From JAKPBU01 sp964425695 (GTDB taxonomy: Bacteria; Pseudomonadota; Gammaproteobacteria; Xanthomonadales; Xanthomonadaceae): a stretch of DNA of 64,000 bases. Below are positions 23,706 through 32,264 of the stretch, piece by piece. The stretch spans positions 1-64,000 of the forward strand of contig CAYRNF010000014.1 of assembly GCA_964425695.1 (NCBI GenBank), in the 5' to 3' direction. Every line of letters starts with the position of its first letter. Positions within the stretch are counted from its first letter, which is position 1. The translations under genes were made by a program, and so were the position numbers. The notes under the pieces are model-generated. The model searched no databases. It saw nothing but the letters and a program-made list of their open reading frames with translations, and was not told where the DNA came from.

Positions 23706-25891
23706 AGTTCGAGACCCCCGCCACCACCAATCCCATCGACCGGCTGCGGGTCGTGGGCAAGCCCACAGACCGGATCGACGGTCCGCTGAAGGTCACCGGC
23801 ACCGCGCCTTACGCCTACGAACGCCACGACGTGGCTCCCGACCCGGCGTACGGCGTGGTCGTCGGTTCGGCCATCGCCAAGGGCCGCATCCGGTCCATGG
23901 ACACCCGCGCTGCCGCGCAGGCGCCCGGCGTGCTCGCCATCGTCACCGCGCGCAACGCCGGCAAGCTCACCCGCGGCAACTTCAATACCGCCCACCTGCT
24001 CGGCGGGCCGGAGATCCAGCACTACCACCAGGCCATCGCGCTGGTGGTGGCCGAGACCTTCGAGCAGGCGCGCGCGGCGGCGGCGCTGGTGCGCGTGGAC
24101 TACGTACGTGCACAGGGCCGTTACGACCTGGACAAGGCGAAGGGTTCGGCGATCGAACCCGACAACGAGAAGGACACCGGGGCGGGGGACTTCGAAGCCG
24201 GCTTCGCCGCCGCGCCGGTGAAGCTCGATGCCACCTACACCACGCCCGACCAGGCCCACGCGATGATGGAACCGCACGCGTCGATCGCGGCGTGGGACGG
24301 CGATTCGCTCACCGTGTGGACCGCCAACCAGATGATCGCCTGGGGCCGCAACGACATGGCGCGCACCCTGGGCATTGCCCGGGACAAGGTGCGGCTGGAT
24401 TCGCCTTACATCGGCGGCGGCTTCGGCGGGAAGCTGTTCCTGCGCGCGGATGCGGTGCTGGCCGCACTGGGCGCAAAGGCGGCCAAGCGGCCGGTCAAGG
24501 TCGCGCTGTCGCGGCCGCTGATGTTCAACAACACCACCCATCGCCCGGCCACGATCCAGCGCATCCGCATCGGTTGCGAACCCGGCGGCAAGATCACCGC
24601 GATCGCGCACGAGAGCTGGTCCGGCGACCTGCCCGGCGGCGGTCCGGAAGTCGCCACGCAGCAGACGCGCTGGCTGTACGCCGGCGCCAACCGCAAGTGC
24701 GCGCTGCGCCTGGCCACGCTGGACCTGCCCGAAGGCAACGCGATGCGCGCCCCAGGCGAAGCGCCGGGGATGATGGCGCTGGAAGTGGCCATGGACGAGA
24801 TGGCGGAAAAGCTGGGCATGGATCCGGTGGAGTTCCGCATCCTCAACGACACCCAGGTGGATCCGGAGAAGCCGGAGCGGCCGTTCTCGCAGCGCAACCT
24901 GGTGCAGTGCCTGCGCGACGGCGCGGAGAAATTCGGCTGGAGCAAGCGCAACGCCAGGCCCGCGCAGGTGCGCGACGGACGCTGGCTGGTGGGCAGCGGC
25001 GTGGCGGCGGCGTACCGCAACAACATCACCATGAAATCCGCCGCCCGCGTGCGCCTGGACCGCGCCGGCCAGGTCACGGTGGAAACCGACATGACCGACA
25101 TCGGAACCGGCAGCTACACGATCATCGCCCAGACCGCGGCGGAGATGATGGGCGTGCCGCTGCAAGACGTGACGGTGCGGCTGGGCGATTCGTCCTTCCC
25201 CGTGTCGGCCGGTTCCGGCGGGCAGTGGGGCGCCAACAGCTCCACCGCGGGCGTGTACGCGGCCTGCATGAAACTGCGCGAAGCCGTCGCCGCGCGGCTC
25301 GGTCTGGATGCGGCCACCGCGGAATTCGCCGACGGCAAGGTCCGCGTGGGCGCACGCAGCGTTGCGCTGGCCGACGCGGCGCGCGACGGCGATCTGGTGG
25401 CCGAGGACGCCATCGAGTTCGGCGACCTGGGCAAGAAGTTCCAGCAGGCCACCTTCGGCGCGCACTTCTGCGAAGTTGGCGTGCATGCCGACACCGGCGA
25501 AGTCCGCATCCGCCGCATGCTGGCGGTGTGCGCGGCGGGCCGCATCCTCAACCCCAAGTCCGCGCGCAGCCAGGTGATCGGCGCGATGGTCATGGGCGCC
25601 GGCGCGGCGCTGATGGAGGAGCTCGCCGTGGACAAGCGCCTGGGGTTCTTCGTCAACCACGACCTGGCCGGTTACGAAGTGCCGGTGCACGCGGACATCC
25701 CGCACCAGGAGGTGGTGTTCCTGGACGAGACCGATCCCATGTCTTCGCCGATGAAGGCCAAGGGCGTGGGCGAGCTGGGCATCTGCGGCGTGGGCGGCGC
25801 CATCGCCAACGCGATCTACAACGCCACCGGCGTGCGCGTGCGCGAGTATCCGATCACGCTGGACAAGCTGATCGACAAGCTGCCGGCGTGA
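23702..25891 (+). CDS. paoC: Periplasmic aldehyde oxidase molybdenum-cofactor subunit (PaoC-like)
   Basis: This 729-residue catalytic subunit matches E. coli PaoC (732). It should hold molybdopterin cytosine dinucleotide and oxidise aldehydes to acids. Motifs include RIDGPLKVTGTAPYAYE near 24-40, LDSPYIGGGFGGKLFLRAD near 230-248, EGNAMRAPGEAPGMMALE near 343-360 and GSGGQWGANSSTAGVY near 502-517. The terminal KGVGELGICGVGGAIANAI near 686-704 contains the catalytic Glu. The MCD form of the cofactor is inferred from the adjacent MocA-type gene. The stop overlaps the next gene's potential GTG start. Confidence 0.92.
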   Translation: MKFETPATTNPIDRLRVVGKPTDRIDGPLKVTGTAPYAYERHDVAPDPAYGVVVGSAIAKGRIRSMDTRAAAQAPGVLAIVTARNAGKLTRGNFNTAHLLGGPEIQHYHQAIALVVAETFEQARAAAALVRVDYVRAQGRYDLDKAKGSAIEPDNEKDTGAGDFEAGFAAAPVKLDATYTTPDQAHAMMEPHASIAAWDGDSLTVWTANQMIAWGRNDMARTLGIARDKVRLDSPYIGGGFGGKLFLRADAVLAALGAKAAKRPVKVALSRPLMFNNTTHRPATIQRIRIGCEPGGKITAIAHESWSGDLPGGGPEVATQQTRWLYAGANRKCALRLATLDLPEGNAMRAPGEAPGMMALEVAMDEMAEKLGMDPVEFRILNDTQVDPEKPERPFSQRNLVQCLRDGAEKFGWSKRNARPAQVRDGRWLVGSGVAAAYRNNITMKSAARVRLDRAGQVTVETDMTDIGTGSYTIIAQTAAEMMGVPLQDVTVRLGDSSFPVSAGSGGQWGANSSTAGVYAACMKLREAVAARLGLDAATAEFADGKVRVGARSVALADAARDGDLVAEDAIEFGDLGKKFQQATFGAHFCEVGVHADTGEVRIRRMLAVCAAGRILNPKSARSQVIGAMVMGAGAALMEELAVDKRLGFFVNHDLAGYEVPVHADIPHQEVVFLDETDPMSSPMKAKGVGELGICGVGGAIANAIYNATGVRVREYPITLDKLIDKLPA

Positions 25892-25893
25892 GC

Positions 25894-27027
25894 ATGGACG
25901 CTCCCGCGCGCGGGCCGCACGGCGGGGGCGAAGCCGCGCCCAGCGCGGCCGGCGGTGCCGCGCGTGCGCCCGATGGCAACGCAGCGGGGGCAAGTGCATC
26001 GCGCGTTGCCGCCGCAGGCGACGTACGGTCCGCCGCTGCGCTGCGCGACTTCCTGGCCGCCGGCAACCCGCGCCCCGTCCTGCAGGCCGCGGCGTCGGCG
26101 CTGGCCCGCGACGCACGCGCCGTGCTCGCGCTGGTACTCGAGGCCGAAGGATCCACGTATGCGCGGGTGGGCACGCTGGCGCTGTTCGCCGGCGATACGC
26201 AGGTGGGGTGGCTCAGCGGCGGCTGCCTGGAACCCGAGCTCGCGCGCCGCGCAGACGTTGCGGCAGGCAGCGGGCGCATCGGGTGGGCCGAGATCGACAC
26301 GCGCGACGACGCCGCGCTGTTCTCCGGCGCGGCGCTGGGGTGCCGTGGGCGGCTGCGCATCGCGCTGCTGCCGCTGCATGCACTGGCCGGCGTGCAGGCG
26401 TGCATCGAGCGCTGGCTGGAGGGCGGCGCGGCGCTGGAATGCACGCTCGACAGCGCGGGAGCCGTCGCGTTCGCCGTGGACGGCACGACGCGGCGCGAGC
26501 ACCTGCGCTGCGATCCGCCCGATTGGACCTCCGACCCCGAACGCTGGTCGCTGCGGCTGCCGCGGCTGCCCGAAGCGCTGCTGCTGGGCGCAGGACCGGA
26601 AACCCCGATGCTGGTGAACCTGCTGCGCGACCTGGGCTGGCGCGTGTCGGCCGCCGAGCCGCGCCCGCGCTGGCAGGCGGCGTGCGCCTCGGCCGATGCG
26701 CGCATCGACGGCGACGCCGCGATTCGCGGCGCCTGCGCGCGCACGGATGCCGTGCTGGTCATGCACCACGATTTCGAACGCGATCTCGCAGCGCTGTCCG
26801 CGCTGGCCGCCGCGCCCGCGTCCTTCATCGGCCTGCTCGGCCCGCTGCGGCGGCGCGACGACCTGCTGAAACTGCTCGATCCCGCCGCCCGCGCCGCGCT
26901 GGCGCCGCGCCTGCGCGCACCGGTCGGCCTCGACCTGGGCGGCCTGGGACCGCAAGCCATCGCGCTGAGCATCGCCGCGCAGCTGCAGGCCTGGCGTGCG
27001 GGTGAAGGGCGCACCAGCGCGACATGA
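25894..27027 (+). CDS. XdhC/PaoD-type molybdenum cofactor chaperone
   Basis: This 377-residue cytosolic protein belongs to the XdhC/CoxI family, which binds and sulfurates or inserts the molybdenum cofactor into molybdenum hydroxylases. Recognisable parts are ALVLEAEGSTYARVGTLALF near 77-96, WLSGGCLEPELARRA near 104-118 and the Rossmann-like LLLGAGPETPMLVNLLRDLGW near 229-249. The C-terminal SFIGLLGPLRRRDDLLKLL is near 310-328. The first 40 residues are Ala/Gly-rich and may be disordered. A GTG at 25888 overlapping the paoC stop (GTGA) is an alternative start. It occupies the position of paoD in E. coli. Confidence 0.87.
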   Translation: MDAPARGPHGGGEAAPSAAGGAARAPDGNAAGASASRVAAAGDVRSAAALRDFLAAGNPRPVLQAAASALARDARAVLALVLEAEGSTYARVGTLALFAGDTQVGWLSGGCLEPELARRADVAAGSGRIGWAEIDTRDDAALFSGAALGCRGRLRIALLPLHALAGVQACIERWLEGGAALECTLDSAGAVAFAVDGTTRREHLRCDPPDWTSDPERWSLRLPRLPEALLLGAGPETPMLVNLLRDLGWRVSAAEPRPRWQAACASADARIDGDAAIRGACARTDAVLVMHHDFERDLAALSALAAAPASFIGLLGPLRRRDDLLKLLDPAARAALAPRLRAPVGLDLGGLGPQAIALSIAAQLQAWRAGEGRTSAT

Positions 27028-27629
27028 CGGCAAGCCACGTCGCACTGGTCCTGGCCGCTGGTGGCAGCGCGCGGCTGGGCCAGCCGAAGCAGCTGCTCAC
27101 GCGCGACGGCGAAACGCTGGTGCACCGTGCCGCGCGGCTGGCGATCGGGAGCGGGGCTGCGCAGACCTTCGTGGTGGTCGGTGCGCATGCGCAGGCGGTG
27201 GCGGGCGCACTGGGCGGCCTGCCCTGCGAAACGCTCGACAACGCGCGCTGGCCGGACGGCCTGTCGTCCAGCCTGCGCTGCGCCGCCGCGCGGATCGCGG
27301 ACTTGGCCCTGCCCGTGCTGGTGCTGGGTTGCGACCAGCCGGTGCTCGAAGCCACGCACCTGCGCGCCGTGTTGCAAAGCGCCAGCGCTGCGCCATCGCA
27401 CTGCGCGGCGACTGCCTATGGCGCCCACCCGGGCATTCCTGCCGTGGTGCCGGCGACCTGGTTCGATGACGCCGGTACGCTGTCAGGCGACCGCGGCTTC
27501 CGTGTGCGGCTGCGCGCGCTGGGCGACGCACTGCATTGCGTGGACGCCGCTGCAGATCTTGCGCTCGACATCGATAGCCCGGACGACCTGCAGCGCGCGC
27601 GGGAACTCGGCTTGGTCGACCCCAGCTAA
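27024..27629 (+). CDS. mocA: MocA-like molybdenum cofactor cytidylyltransferase
   Basis: This 201-residue nucleotidyltransferase should add CMP to molybdopterin, making the cytosine dinucleotide cofactor used by PaoC. The GT-A type signature LAAGGSARLGQPKQLL is at about 11-26. ARWPDGLSSSLRCA near 73-86 and VLVLGCDQPVLEATHL near 95-110 follow the MocA/MobA pattern, with DQP as the metal site. PGIPAVVP near 138 is also typical of MocA. The ATG overlaps the XdhC stop (ATGA), making this the last gene of the operon. A MobA function cannot be excluded from motifs alone, but the operon favours MocA. Confidence 0.85.
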   Translation: MTASHVALVLAAGGSARLGQPKQLLTRDGETLVHRAARLAIGSGAAQTFVVVGAHAQAVAGALGGLPCETLDNARWPDGLSSSLRCAAARIADLALPVLVLGCDQPVLEATHLRAVLQSASAAPSHCAATAYGAHPGIPAVVPATWFDDAGTLSGDRGFRVRLRALGDALHCVDAAADLALDIDSPDDLQRARELGLVDPS

Positions 27630-27648
27630 GCGACTTTGAGCCCCTGCT

Positions 27649-27676
27649 CGTCATCCCTGCGCACGCAGGGATGACG
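27649..27676. repeat. Perfect 12-bp hairpin between convergent genes
   Basis: CGTCATCCCTGC (27649-27660) and GCAGGGATGACG (27665-27676) form a perfect stem with a 4-nt loop. It is a dispersed palindrome of the CGTCATCCC type related to the array at 51471. It lies between the mocA stop and the convergent DUF3325 gene, where it may act as a bidirectional transcript end. Confidence 0.7.
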
Positions 27677-27771
27677 GACTGATTGGCGCTGCAGCGTCAA
27701 AGATACCGGGCGTCCGAACATCCTGAATCGACAGATCCGGATCGACCAAAACAACAGCGAGCCCGCAGGAC

Positions 27772-28077
27772 TTAACGCAACCGACGGCCTGCTCGCGCGT
27801 CGCCGCCCGCAGCCCCGCGACTCGACCACAGCGCCACGCCCATGGCTCCCAGCATCAGCGCGCACGCCCAGAACACCGGGCCCTGCTCGATGCCGATGGC
27901 GGAGACGTAGCACACGAAACTCGCTATCAGCAGGGCCGTGGCAGCCGTTCGCAACGTGCGTCGATACGCAGGGCCGACATCGTGCGCACCGCGGAACGCG
28001 GGCGGCATGGCACGCAGCAGCATCCACCACGCCGTCACAACCAGCGACGTGCCGACAATCAACGATACCGTGTTCAC
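27772..28077 (-). CDS. DUF3325-like small membrane protein of the siderophore operon
   Basis: This 101-residue protein has three hydrophobic segments (about 4-23, 45-65 and 68-86) and a basic C-terminal tail. Its size and position next to a PepSY-TM protein and a siderophore receptor fit DUF3325, a small membrane protein of iron-uptake operons with no known biochemical role. It starts with a GTG that overlaps the PepSY gene stop (GTGA), so it is translationally coupled. The assignment rests more on context than on sequence. Confidence 0.65.
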   Translation of the reverse strand: MNTVSLIVGTSLVVTAWWMLLRAMPPAFRGAHDVGPAYRRTLRTAATALLIASFVCYVSAIGIEQGPVFWACALMLGAMGVALWSSRGAAGGDARAGRRLR

Positions 28078-29630
28078 GCATCCTCCATCGCAGCGCCGCT
28101 CGGCACTTCACGCACGGAAGCAGGCGATGCCGAAGCGCCACGCGCGTGCGCACGCAGCGCCAGCCAGGCGAATGCAAGCGCGAAACCAAGCGCCACAAGA
28201 TCCACCGCCGCCAGCGACCAATCGCCACGCGCCAGCGTCGCACCAAGATGGCTGTTGGGCGCAGTGGCGACGTTCGCCAGCGGAATCGCCGCCATCGCCA
28301 CCGCGGTCGCCGCGAACAGGTCGCGCCAGCCGCGGCCCGTGCGGTCACGCAGCGCGCCCCACAGCGCGGCGGCGATCCATGCCGCGCAGAACACCTGCAC
28401 TTCCGCGGCCGCCCGATCCGTCATGCCCGCCGGCAGCAGCCGGTTCGCCAGCAGCATCGCCGCCACCGCGAGCGGCATGCCCGCCACCACGCCCACGTTG
28501 AGCGCGCGCACCAGCCCGTAGCCGCTGAGCGCACCGGCCGCGGCCACGCGCTGCTCGCGCTTGCGCACCCACACCTGCATGCCGCTGGCGAGCATGGCGC
28601 AGCCGGCCAGGCCCAGTACGAAGTACAGCCAGCGCAACGGCGCGCCGCCGAACTGTGCCATGTGCAGGCCGCCCAGGAAGGCATAGGTGTCGTAGCCGGC
28701 GCTGGCCGGGGCGGACTGGTGCACGAACGCACCGGTGGCCGCGTCGTAATGCACCTGCTGCATGTCCCACGCCACCCGGCGCGAGTGTTCGGTCCCGAAC
28801 GAGATCAGCGCACTGGCGTCGGCGGGATGGTGCACCGCCGCCCAGTCCACCGGCACGCCCATTCGCCGCTGCGCATCGGCCACCAAGGCATCGATCGAAT
28901 GCAGCGGGCCGGTGAACGCCGTGCCGGCTTCGGGGCGTTCGTAGAAGCCGCCGGCTTCCTCGAAGAACTGCTCCACGTCGCCGCCGTACGCCGCCTGGGT
29001 GCCGCCGAAGATGTAGCTCGACGCGAAGATCGCCACCCCGGTGTAGGCGATCATCAGATGGAACGGCAGGCCGAGCACGCCGGTGAGGTTGTGGCCGTCG
29101 AGCCACGCGCGCTGCCCGCCGCCGCGCCAGCGGAAACTGAAGAAGTCCCGGAAGATCCTCTTGTGGGTGATGACGCCGGCGACCAGCGCCACCAGCATCA
29201 TCATCCCGGCGAAGCCCACCAGGTACATGCCCAGGTTGCCGGCGTGCAGGTTGTAGTGCAGCTCGAAGAAGAATTGCCCGGGACCGGACGCGGGGATCTG
29301 CCGCCCGTCGCGCGGATCCAGCAGCACGCGGCCTTCGCTGCCGTCGTCGTTGAACCAGAACGCCTCCATGCCGCGCTTGCGCTGGCTGGAGACATGCGCC
29401 CACCACACGTGCGCGTCGGGCGCGTGTTCGCGCACGCGGGCGAAGGCGGCATCGAACTGCGTGGGCTGCGGACCGTCGGCGCCGTGCAGCGACGGCCGCG
29501 CCCAGTCGTCCAGTTCGCGGTCGAAGCAGGCGATGGTTCCGCCCACGAAGATCACGAACAGCAGCCAGCCGATCAGCAGGCCGCTCCAGGTATGCAGCCA
29601 GGCCATCGCCTGGCGCAGCGAGGCCTTCAT
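28074..29630 (-). CDS. PepSY-associated TM-helix protein (siderophore/iron reductase type)
   Basis: This 518-residue inner-membrane protein fits the PepSY_TM family that accompanies siderophore receptors and probably reduces or releases ferric siderophore in the periplasm. The first helix (AMAWLHTWSGLLIGWLLFVI) carries a His typical of heme or metal sites. ELHYNLHAGNLGMYLVGFAGMM near 125-147, WLDGHNLTGVLGLPFHLMIAYTG near 176-198 and YAFLGGLHMAQFGGAPLRWLYF near 312-333 hold further conserved His residues. About eight membrane segments are visible. A GGAGG ribosome-binding site precedes the ATG. It overlaps the DUF3325-like gene downstream. Confidence 0.85.
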   Translation of the reverse strand: MKASLRQAMAWLHTWSGLLIGWLLFVIFVGGTIACFDRELDDWARPSLHGADGPQPTQFDAAFARVREHAPDAHVWWAHVSSQRKRGMEAFWFNDDGSEGRVLLDPRDGRQIPASGPGQFFFELHYNLHAGNLGMYLVGFAGMMMLVALVAGVITHKRIFRDFFSFRWRGGGQRAWLDGHNLTGVLGLPFHLMIAYTGVAIFASSYIFGGTQAAYGGDVEQFFEEAGGFYERPEAGTAFTGPLHSIDALVADAQRRMGVPVDWAAVHHPADASALISFGTEHSRRVAWDMQQVHYDAATGAFVHQSAPASAGYDTYAFLGGLHMAQFGGAPLRWLYFVLGLAGCAMLASGMQVWVRKREQRVAAAGALSGYGLVRALNVGVVAGMPLAVAAMLLANRLLPAGMTDRAAAEVQVFCAAWIAAALWGALRDRTGRGWRDLFAATAVAMAAIPLANVATAPNSHLGATLARGDWSLAAVDLVALGFALAFAWLALRAHARGASASPASVREVPSGAAMEDA

Positions 29631-29652
29631 GGCAGCCTCCGCGGGCCGCGGT

Positions 29653-29991
29653 TCATGGCCGCTGCGCCTGAGTCGCGAGCAGCGCGGCAATGCCCAGCAT
29701 CGCCAGCGCCAGCGCCAGGGGAACACCGGCCGCGCGCTTCCAGTCGCGCGCGCCGAACGCATACACCGCCGCGGCGCACCACACCGGGAACGCCAGCAGC
29801 GCGCCGGCGACCACGCGGTCGGGACGCGAGAACGGCATTACCGATGCCGACAGCGTCGCAAACGCATGCGCCAGGAAATAGCCGCCGAACAGCGCGGCCA
29901 ATACGCGCAGCAGCACGTGTGCGCGCCAGCGCCAGTCGAAGCGCCTGCGTGGCGCCGGAGTGGGGGCGTGGGTGGGCGTGGCATGCCTCAT
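29653..29991 (-). CDS. DUF3649-like small membrane protein of the siderophore operon
   Basis: This 112-residue protein begins with a basic, Pro-rich stretch. Three hydrophobic segments follow, including VLLRVLAALFGGYFLAHAF and DRVVAGALLAFPVWCAAAVYAF. Its size, topology and location between a siderophore receptor and a PepSY-TM protein match DUF3649, an iron-uptake accessory protein of unknown mechanism. The 29-bp and 22-bp gaps on either side place it firmly in the same operon. Confidence 0.75.
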   Translation of the reverse strand: MRHATPTHAPTPAPRRRFDWRWRAHVLLRVLAALFGGYFLAHAFATLSASVMPFSRPDRVVAGALLAFPVWCAAAVYAFGARDWKRAAGVPLALALAMLGIAALLATQAQRP

Positions 29992-30020
29992 GGCTGCGTC
30001 CTGTGGGTGCCGCCGCGTCG

Positions 30021-32147
30021 TCAGAAGCGGTATCCGACGGTGAGCGACACGCTGCGCGGCGCCGCGTAGTAGCCCTGCTCCCAGTACAGGCTGGCCAGGT
30101 ACTTTTCGTCGGTGATGTTGTCGAGGTTGAGGGTGGCTTCCCAGCCGTTGGTCGCCCGATAGCCGGCCATCAACCCGAGCACGGCGTAGCTGTCCTGGCG
30201 GATGCGCGTGGCCGAACCGTCGGCCAGGAAGGCCTCGCGGTGGATGTCGTCCTGCCAGCGCAGCGAGCCGCCCACGCGCAGGCCGGGCACCGCGGCGATG
30301 CGCGCGACCGCCGACGCACGCAGCAGCGAACGCGGGACATAGGTCCGGCTGTCGTTGCCGGCGCCGTCTTCGACGTCCAGACGCGTGTAGCCGGCGGCGA
30401 GCGACCAGGTCTTGCCGACCTGCCCGGCGACGTCGAGTTCGACGCCCTGCGAACGCGCGTCTTCGCCGATATGGACCGTGCGCATCAGCACCGGGTCGTA
30501 GCCGAGCGACTTCGCGAGATTGTCCTGGTCGACCCGGAACGCAGCGACGGATGCATTGAGGCGACCGTCATACCACTCGCCCTTGACGCCGGCTTCGGCG
30601 TTGGTGCCTTCGACCGGATCCAGCGGCGCGCCAGTGGCGTCCCGTTCGGTCTGCTGCGCGAAGATCCCGCCGTAGCTGGCGTACAGAGAGTACGCCTGCG
30701 ACACGTCCCACACCGCCCCCACGAACGGCGTGGTGCGGGACGCCTTGGTCCGCCTGGGCGTGCCATAGCTAGCGCCCTGCATGCTCACGCGCGCATGGTT
30801 AGCGCCGGTGATCAGCTTGAACGTGTCGGCCAGATTCCAGCGCGCGTTGGCATAGATGGTGTCGCGTCGAAAATCGAAGTCAGAGCCTGCGAACGACGCA
30901 TTGAAGGCCGGTCGCGCGTAACTGCCGCGGAACGCTTCCTCCACGGTCAGGGGCGTGCCGATGCCGTCGCCATACCCCGACAGGTCGCGCACCGTGCTCA
31001 GGGCCCAGCTTCCGCCAAACACCAGTTCATGCAGGCGGCCGCCCAGTTCTAGCCCACCGCTGGCGCGCACGTCGACGTAACGCGCCAGCGCGGTGTTGTC
31101 GTAGGCGGACGGATAGGCTGCAAGCCCGTCCCCGGTCGCGCGATCTGGCGTGCCGTACACGAAGAAGATCTCGGCTTCCTCGCGCTTGTCCTGATAGGTC
31201 GCGGTCGCAACTAGGCTCCAACCGTTAGCCAGTTCGTGCACCAGCTCCGCGAAGCTGCGCGTCTCCCGCGTGTCCCAGAACGACCAGTCCGCCGCCGTGC
31301 TGGTGCTGCGGTCGTAGTCCGTCTGGCTGCCGTCGGTGTCGTACAGCGGCAGCGCGCCCCATAGCGGGTTGTCCACGTTGTTGTCCTGGTGCGAGGCGCC
31401 CACCGTCAGCAGCGTGCGTTCGCCCAGGTCGGCTTCGACCACGCCGTAGGCGACGGATTTTTCCAGCGCGTAGCGGTCCAGGTAGCTGTCGCCGTCCTCG
31501 TACGCCGCGGCGGCGCGCGCGCGCACCGCGCCGCTGCCGATGGGCGCGGACACGTCGGCGTCGATGCGCCTGCGGTTCCAGCTGCCGACTGTGGCCAGCA
31601 CGGAACCGGCCAGAGCGTCGCCCGGGCGCTTGCGGACGAAGTTGACCGTTGCCGAGGGATTGCCGGTACCGGACATCAGCCCGTTGGCGCCGCGCAGCAC
31701 TTCGATGCGCTCGTAGGCGGTGGTATCGATGTCGCCGTTCTGGATCCCGTACGGCAGCGGCACGCCCACGCCGTCGAACTGGAAGTTGGTGATGTCGAAG
31801 CCGCGCGCGGTGTAGTACGTGCGGCTGGTCTCCACGCGCTCCACGCCGATGCCGGTGGTGGATTCCAGCGCGTCGTTGAGGTTGTCCAGGCCGAAATCGT
31901 CGAGCTGGGCGCGGGTGATCGTGCTGACCGACTGCGGCGTCTCGCGCGCGGTCAGCGACAGGCCGGTGCCGGCCGCAGAAGGCGCCGGCGTGTAGCCGCC
32001 CTGCCTGGTCTCGCTGACGACGACGCGGTCCAGCTCGGTCGCCGGGTCGGCGGACGCGGCGGACTCGGCGGCTTGGGCCACGGTGGGGAGGTGGAGGGAC
32101 AGCAGGATCGCGCAGGCCAGCGGCGTGCAGCGCAGGGGGATTCGCAT
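30021..32147 (-). CDS. TonB-dependent siderophore receptor
   Basis: This 708-residue outer-membrane receptor should import a ferric siderophore. The signal peptide ends near residue 26 (VAQAAE). The TonB-box region DRVVVSETRQGGYTP is near 39-53. The plug has TARETPQSVSTITRAQLDD near 66-84, GFDITNFQFDGVGVPL near 117 and ERIEVLRGANGLMSGTGNPSATVNFVRKRP near 147-176, which is the siderophore-receptor form of the plug. The barrel ends in SVSLTVGYRF with a terminal Phe. No STN domain is present, so it does not signal to an anti-sigma factor. It is the first gene of a four-gene operon with DUF3649, PepSY-TM and DUF3325 genes. A Fur-type operator overlaps the promoter. Confidence 0.93.
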   Translation of the reverse strand: MRIPLRCTPLACAILLSLHLPTVAQAAESAASADPATELDRVVVSETRQGGYTPAPSAAGTGLSLTARETPQSVSTITRAQLDDFGLDNLNDALESTTGIGVERVETSRTYYTARGFDITNFQFDGVGVPLPYGIQNGDIDTTAYERIEVLRGANGLMSGTGNPSATVNFVRKRPGDALAGSVLATVGSWNRRRIDADVSAPIGSGAVRARAAAAYEDGDSYLDRYALEKSVAYGVVEADLGERTLLTVGASHQDNNVDNPLWGALPLYDTDGSQTDYDRSTSTAADWSFWDTRETRSFAELVHELANGWSLVATATYQDKREEAEIFFVYGTPDRATGDGLAAYPSAYDNTALARYVDVRASGGLELGGRLHELVFGGSWALSTVRDLSGYGDGIGTPLTVEEAFRGSYARPAFNASFAGSDFDFRRDTIYANARWNLADTFKLITGANHARVSMQGASYGTPRRTKASRTTPFVGAVWDVSQAYSLYASYGGIFAQQTERDATGAPLDPVEGTNAEAGVKGEWYDGRLNASVAAFRVDQDNLAKSLGYDPVLMRTVHIGEDARSQGVELDVAGQVGKTWSLAAGYTRLDVEDGAGNDSRTYVPRSLLRASAVARIAAVPGLRVGGSLRWQDDIHREAFLADGSATRIRQDSYAVLGLMAGYRATNGWEATLNLDNITDEKYLASLYWEQGYYAAPRSVSLTVGYRF

Positions 32148-32204
32148 GGGTCGTCCGGCAACAGGGTCTGGAAGCACGGCACGGCGTCGCCGCGGCGCAT
32201 GCGC

Positions 32205-32245
32205 AGTCTATTGCGAACGATTCTCACATGCAAACCATTCTCATT
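32205..32245 (-). promoter_or_regulatory. Promoter with two overlapping Fur-like boxes
   Basis: On the minus strand, TTGCAT (32233-32228) and TAGACT (32210-32205) are spaced by 17 nt. Two Fur-like 19-mers overlap this promoter: AATGAGAATGGTTTGCATG (32245-32227) and TGTGAGAATCGTTCGCAAT (32228-32210). Both carry the GAGAAT half-site common in Fur operators. Iron-replete Fur binding here would block the siderophore-receptor operon. Confidence 0.7.
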
Positions 32246-32264
32246 CGCGCAAACGCGAACCCAG

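Noticed and set aside
28146..31052. 968-codon plus-strand frame across the siderophore operon
   Set aside because: It runs through three real minus-strand genes and has shadow composition (His, Arg, Gln, Ala) with no domains.
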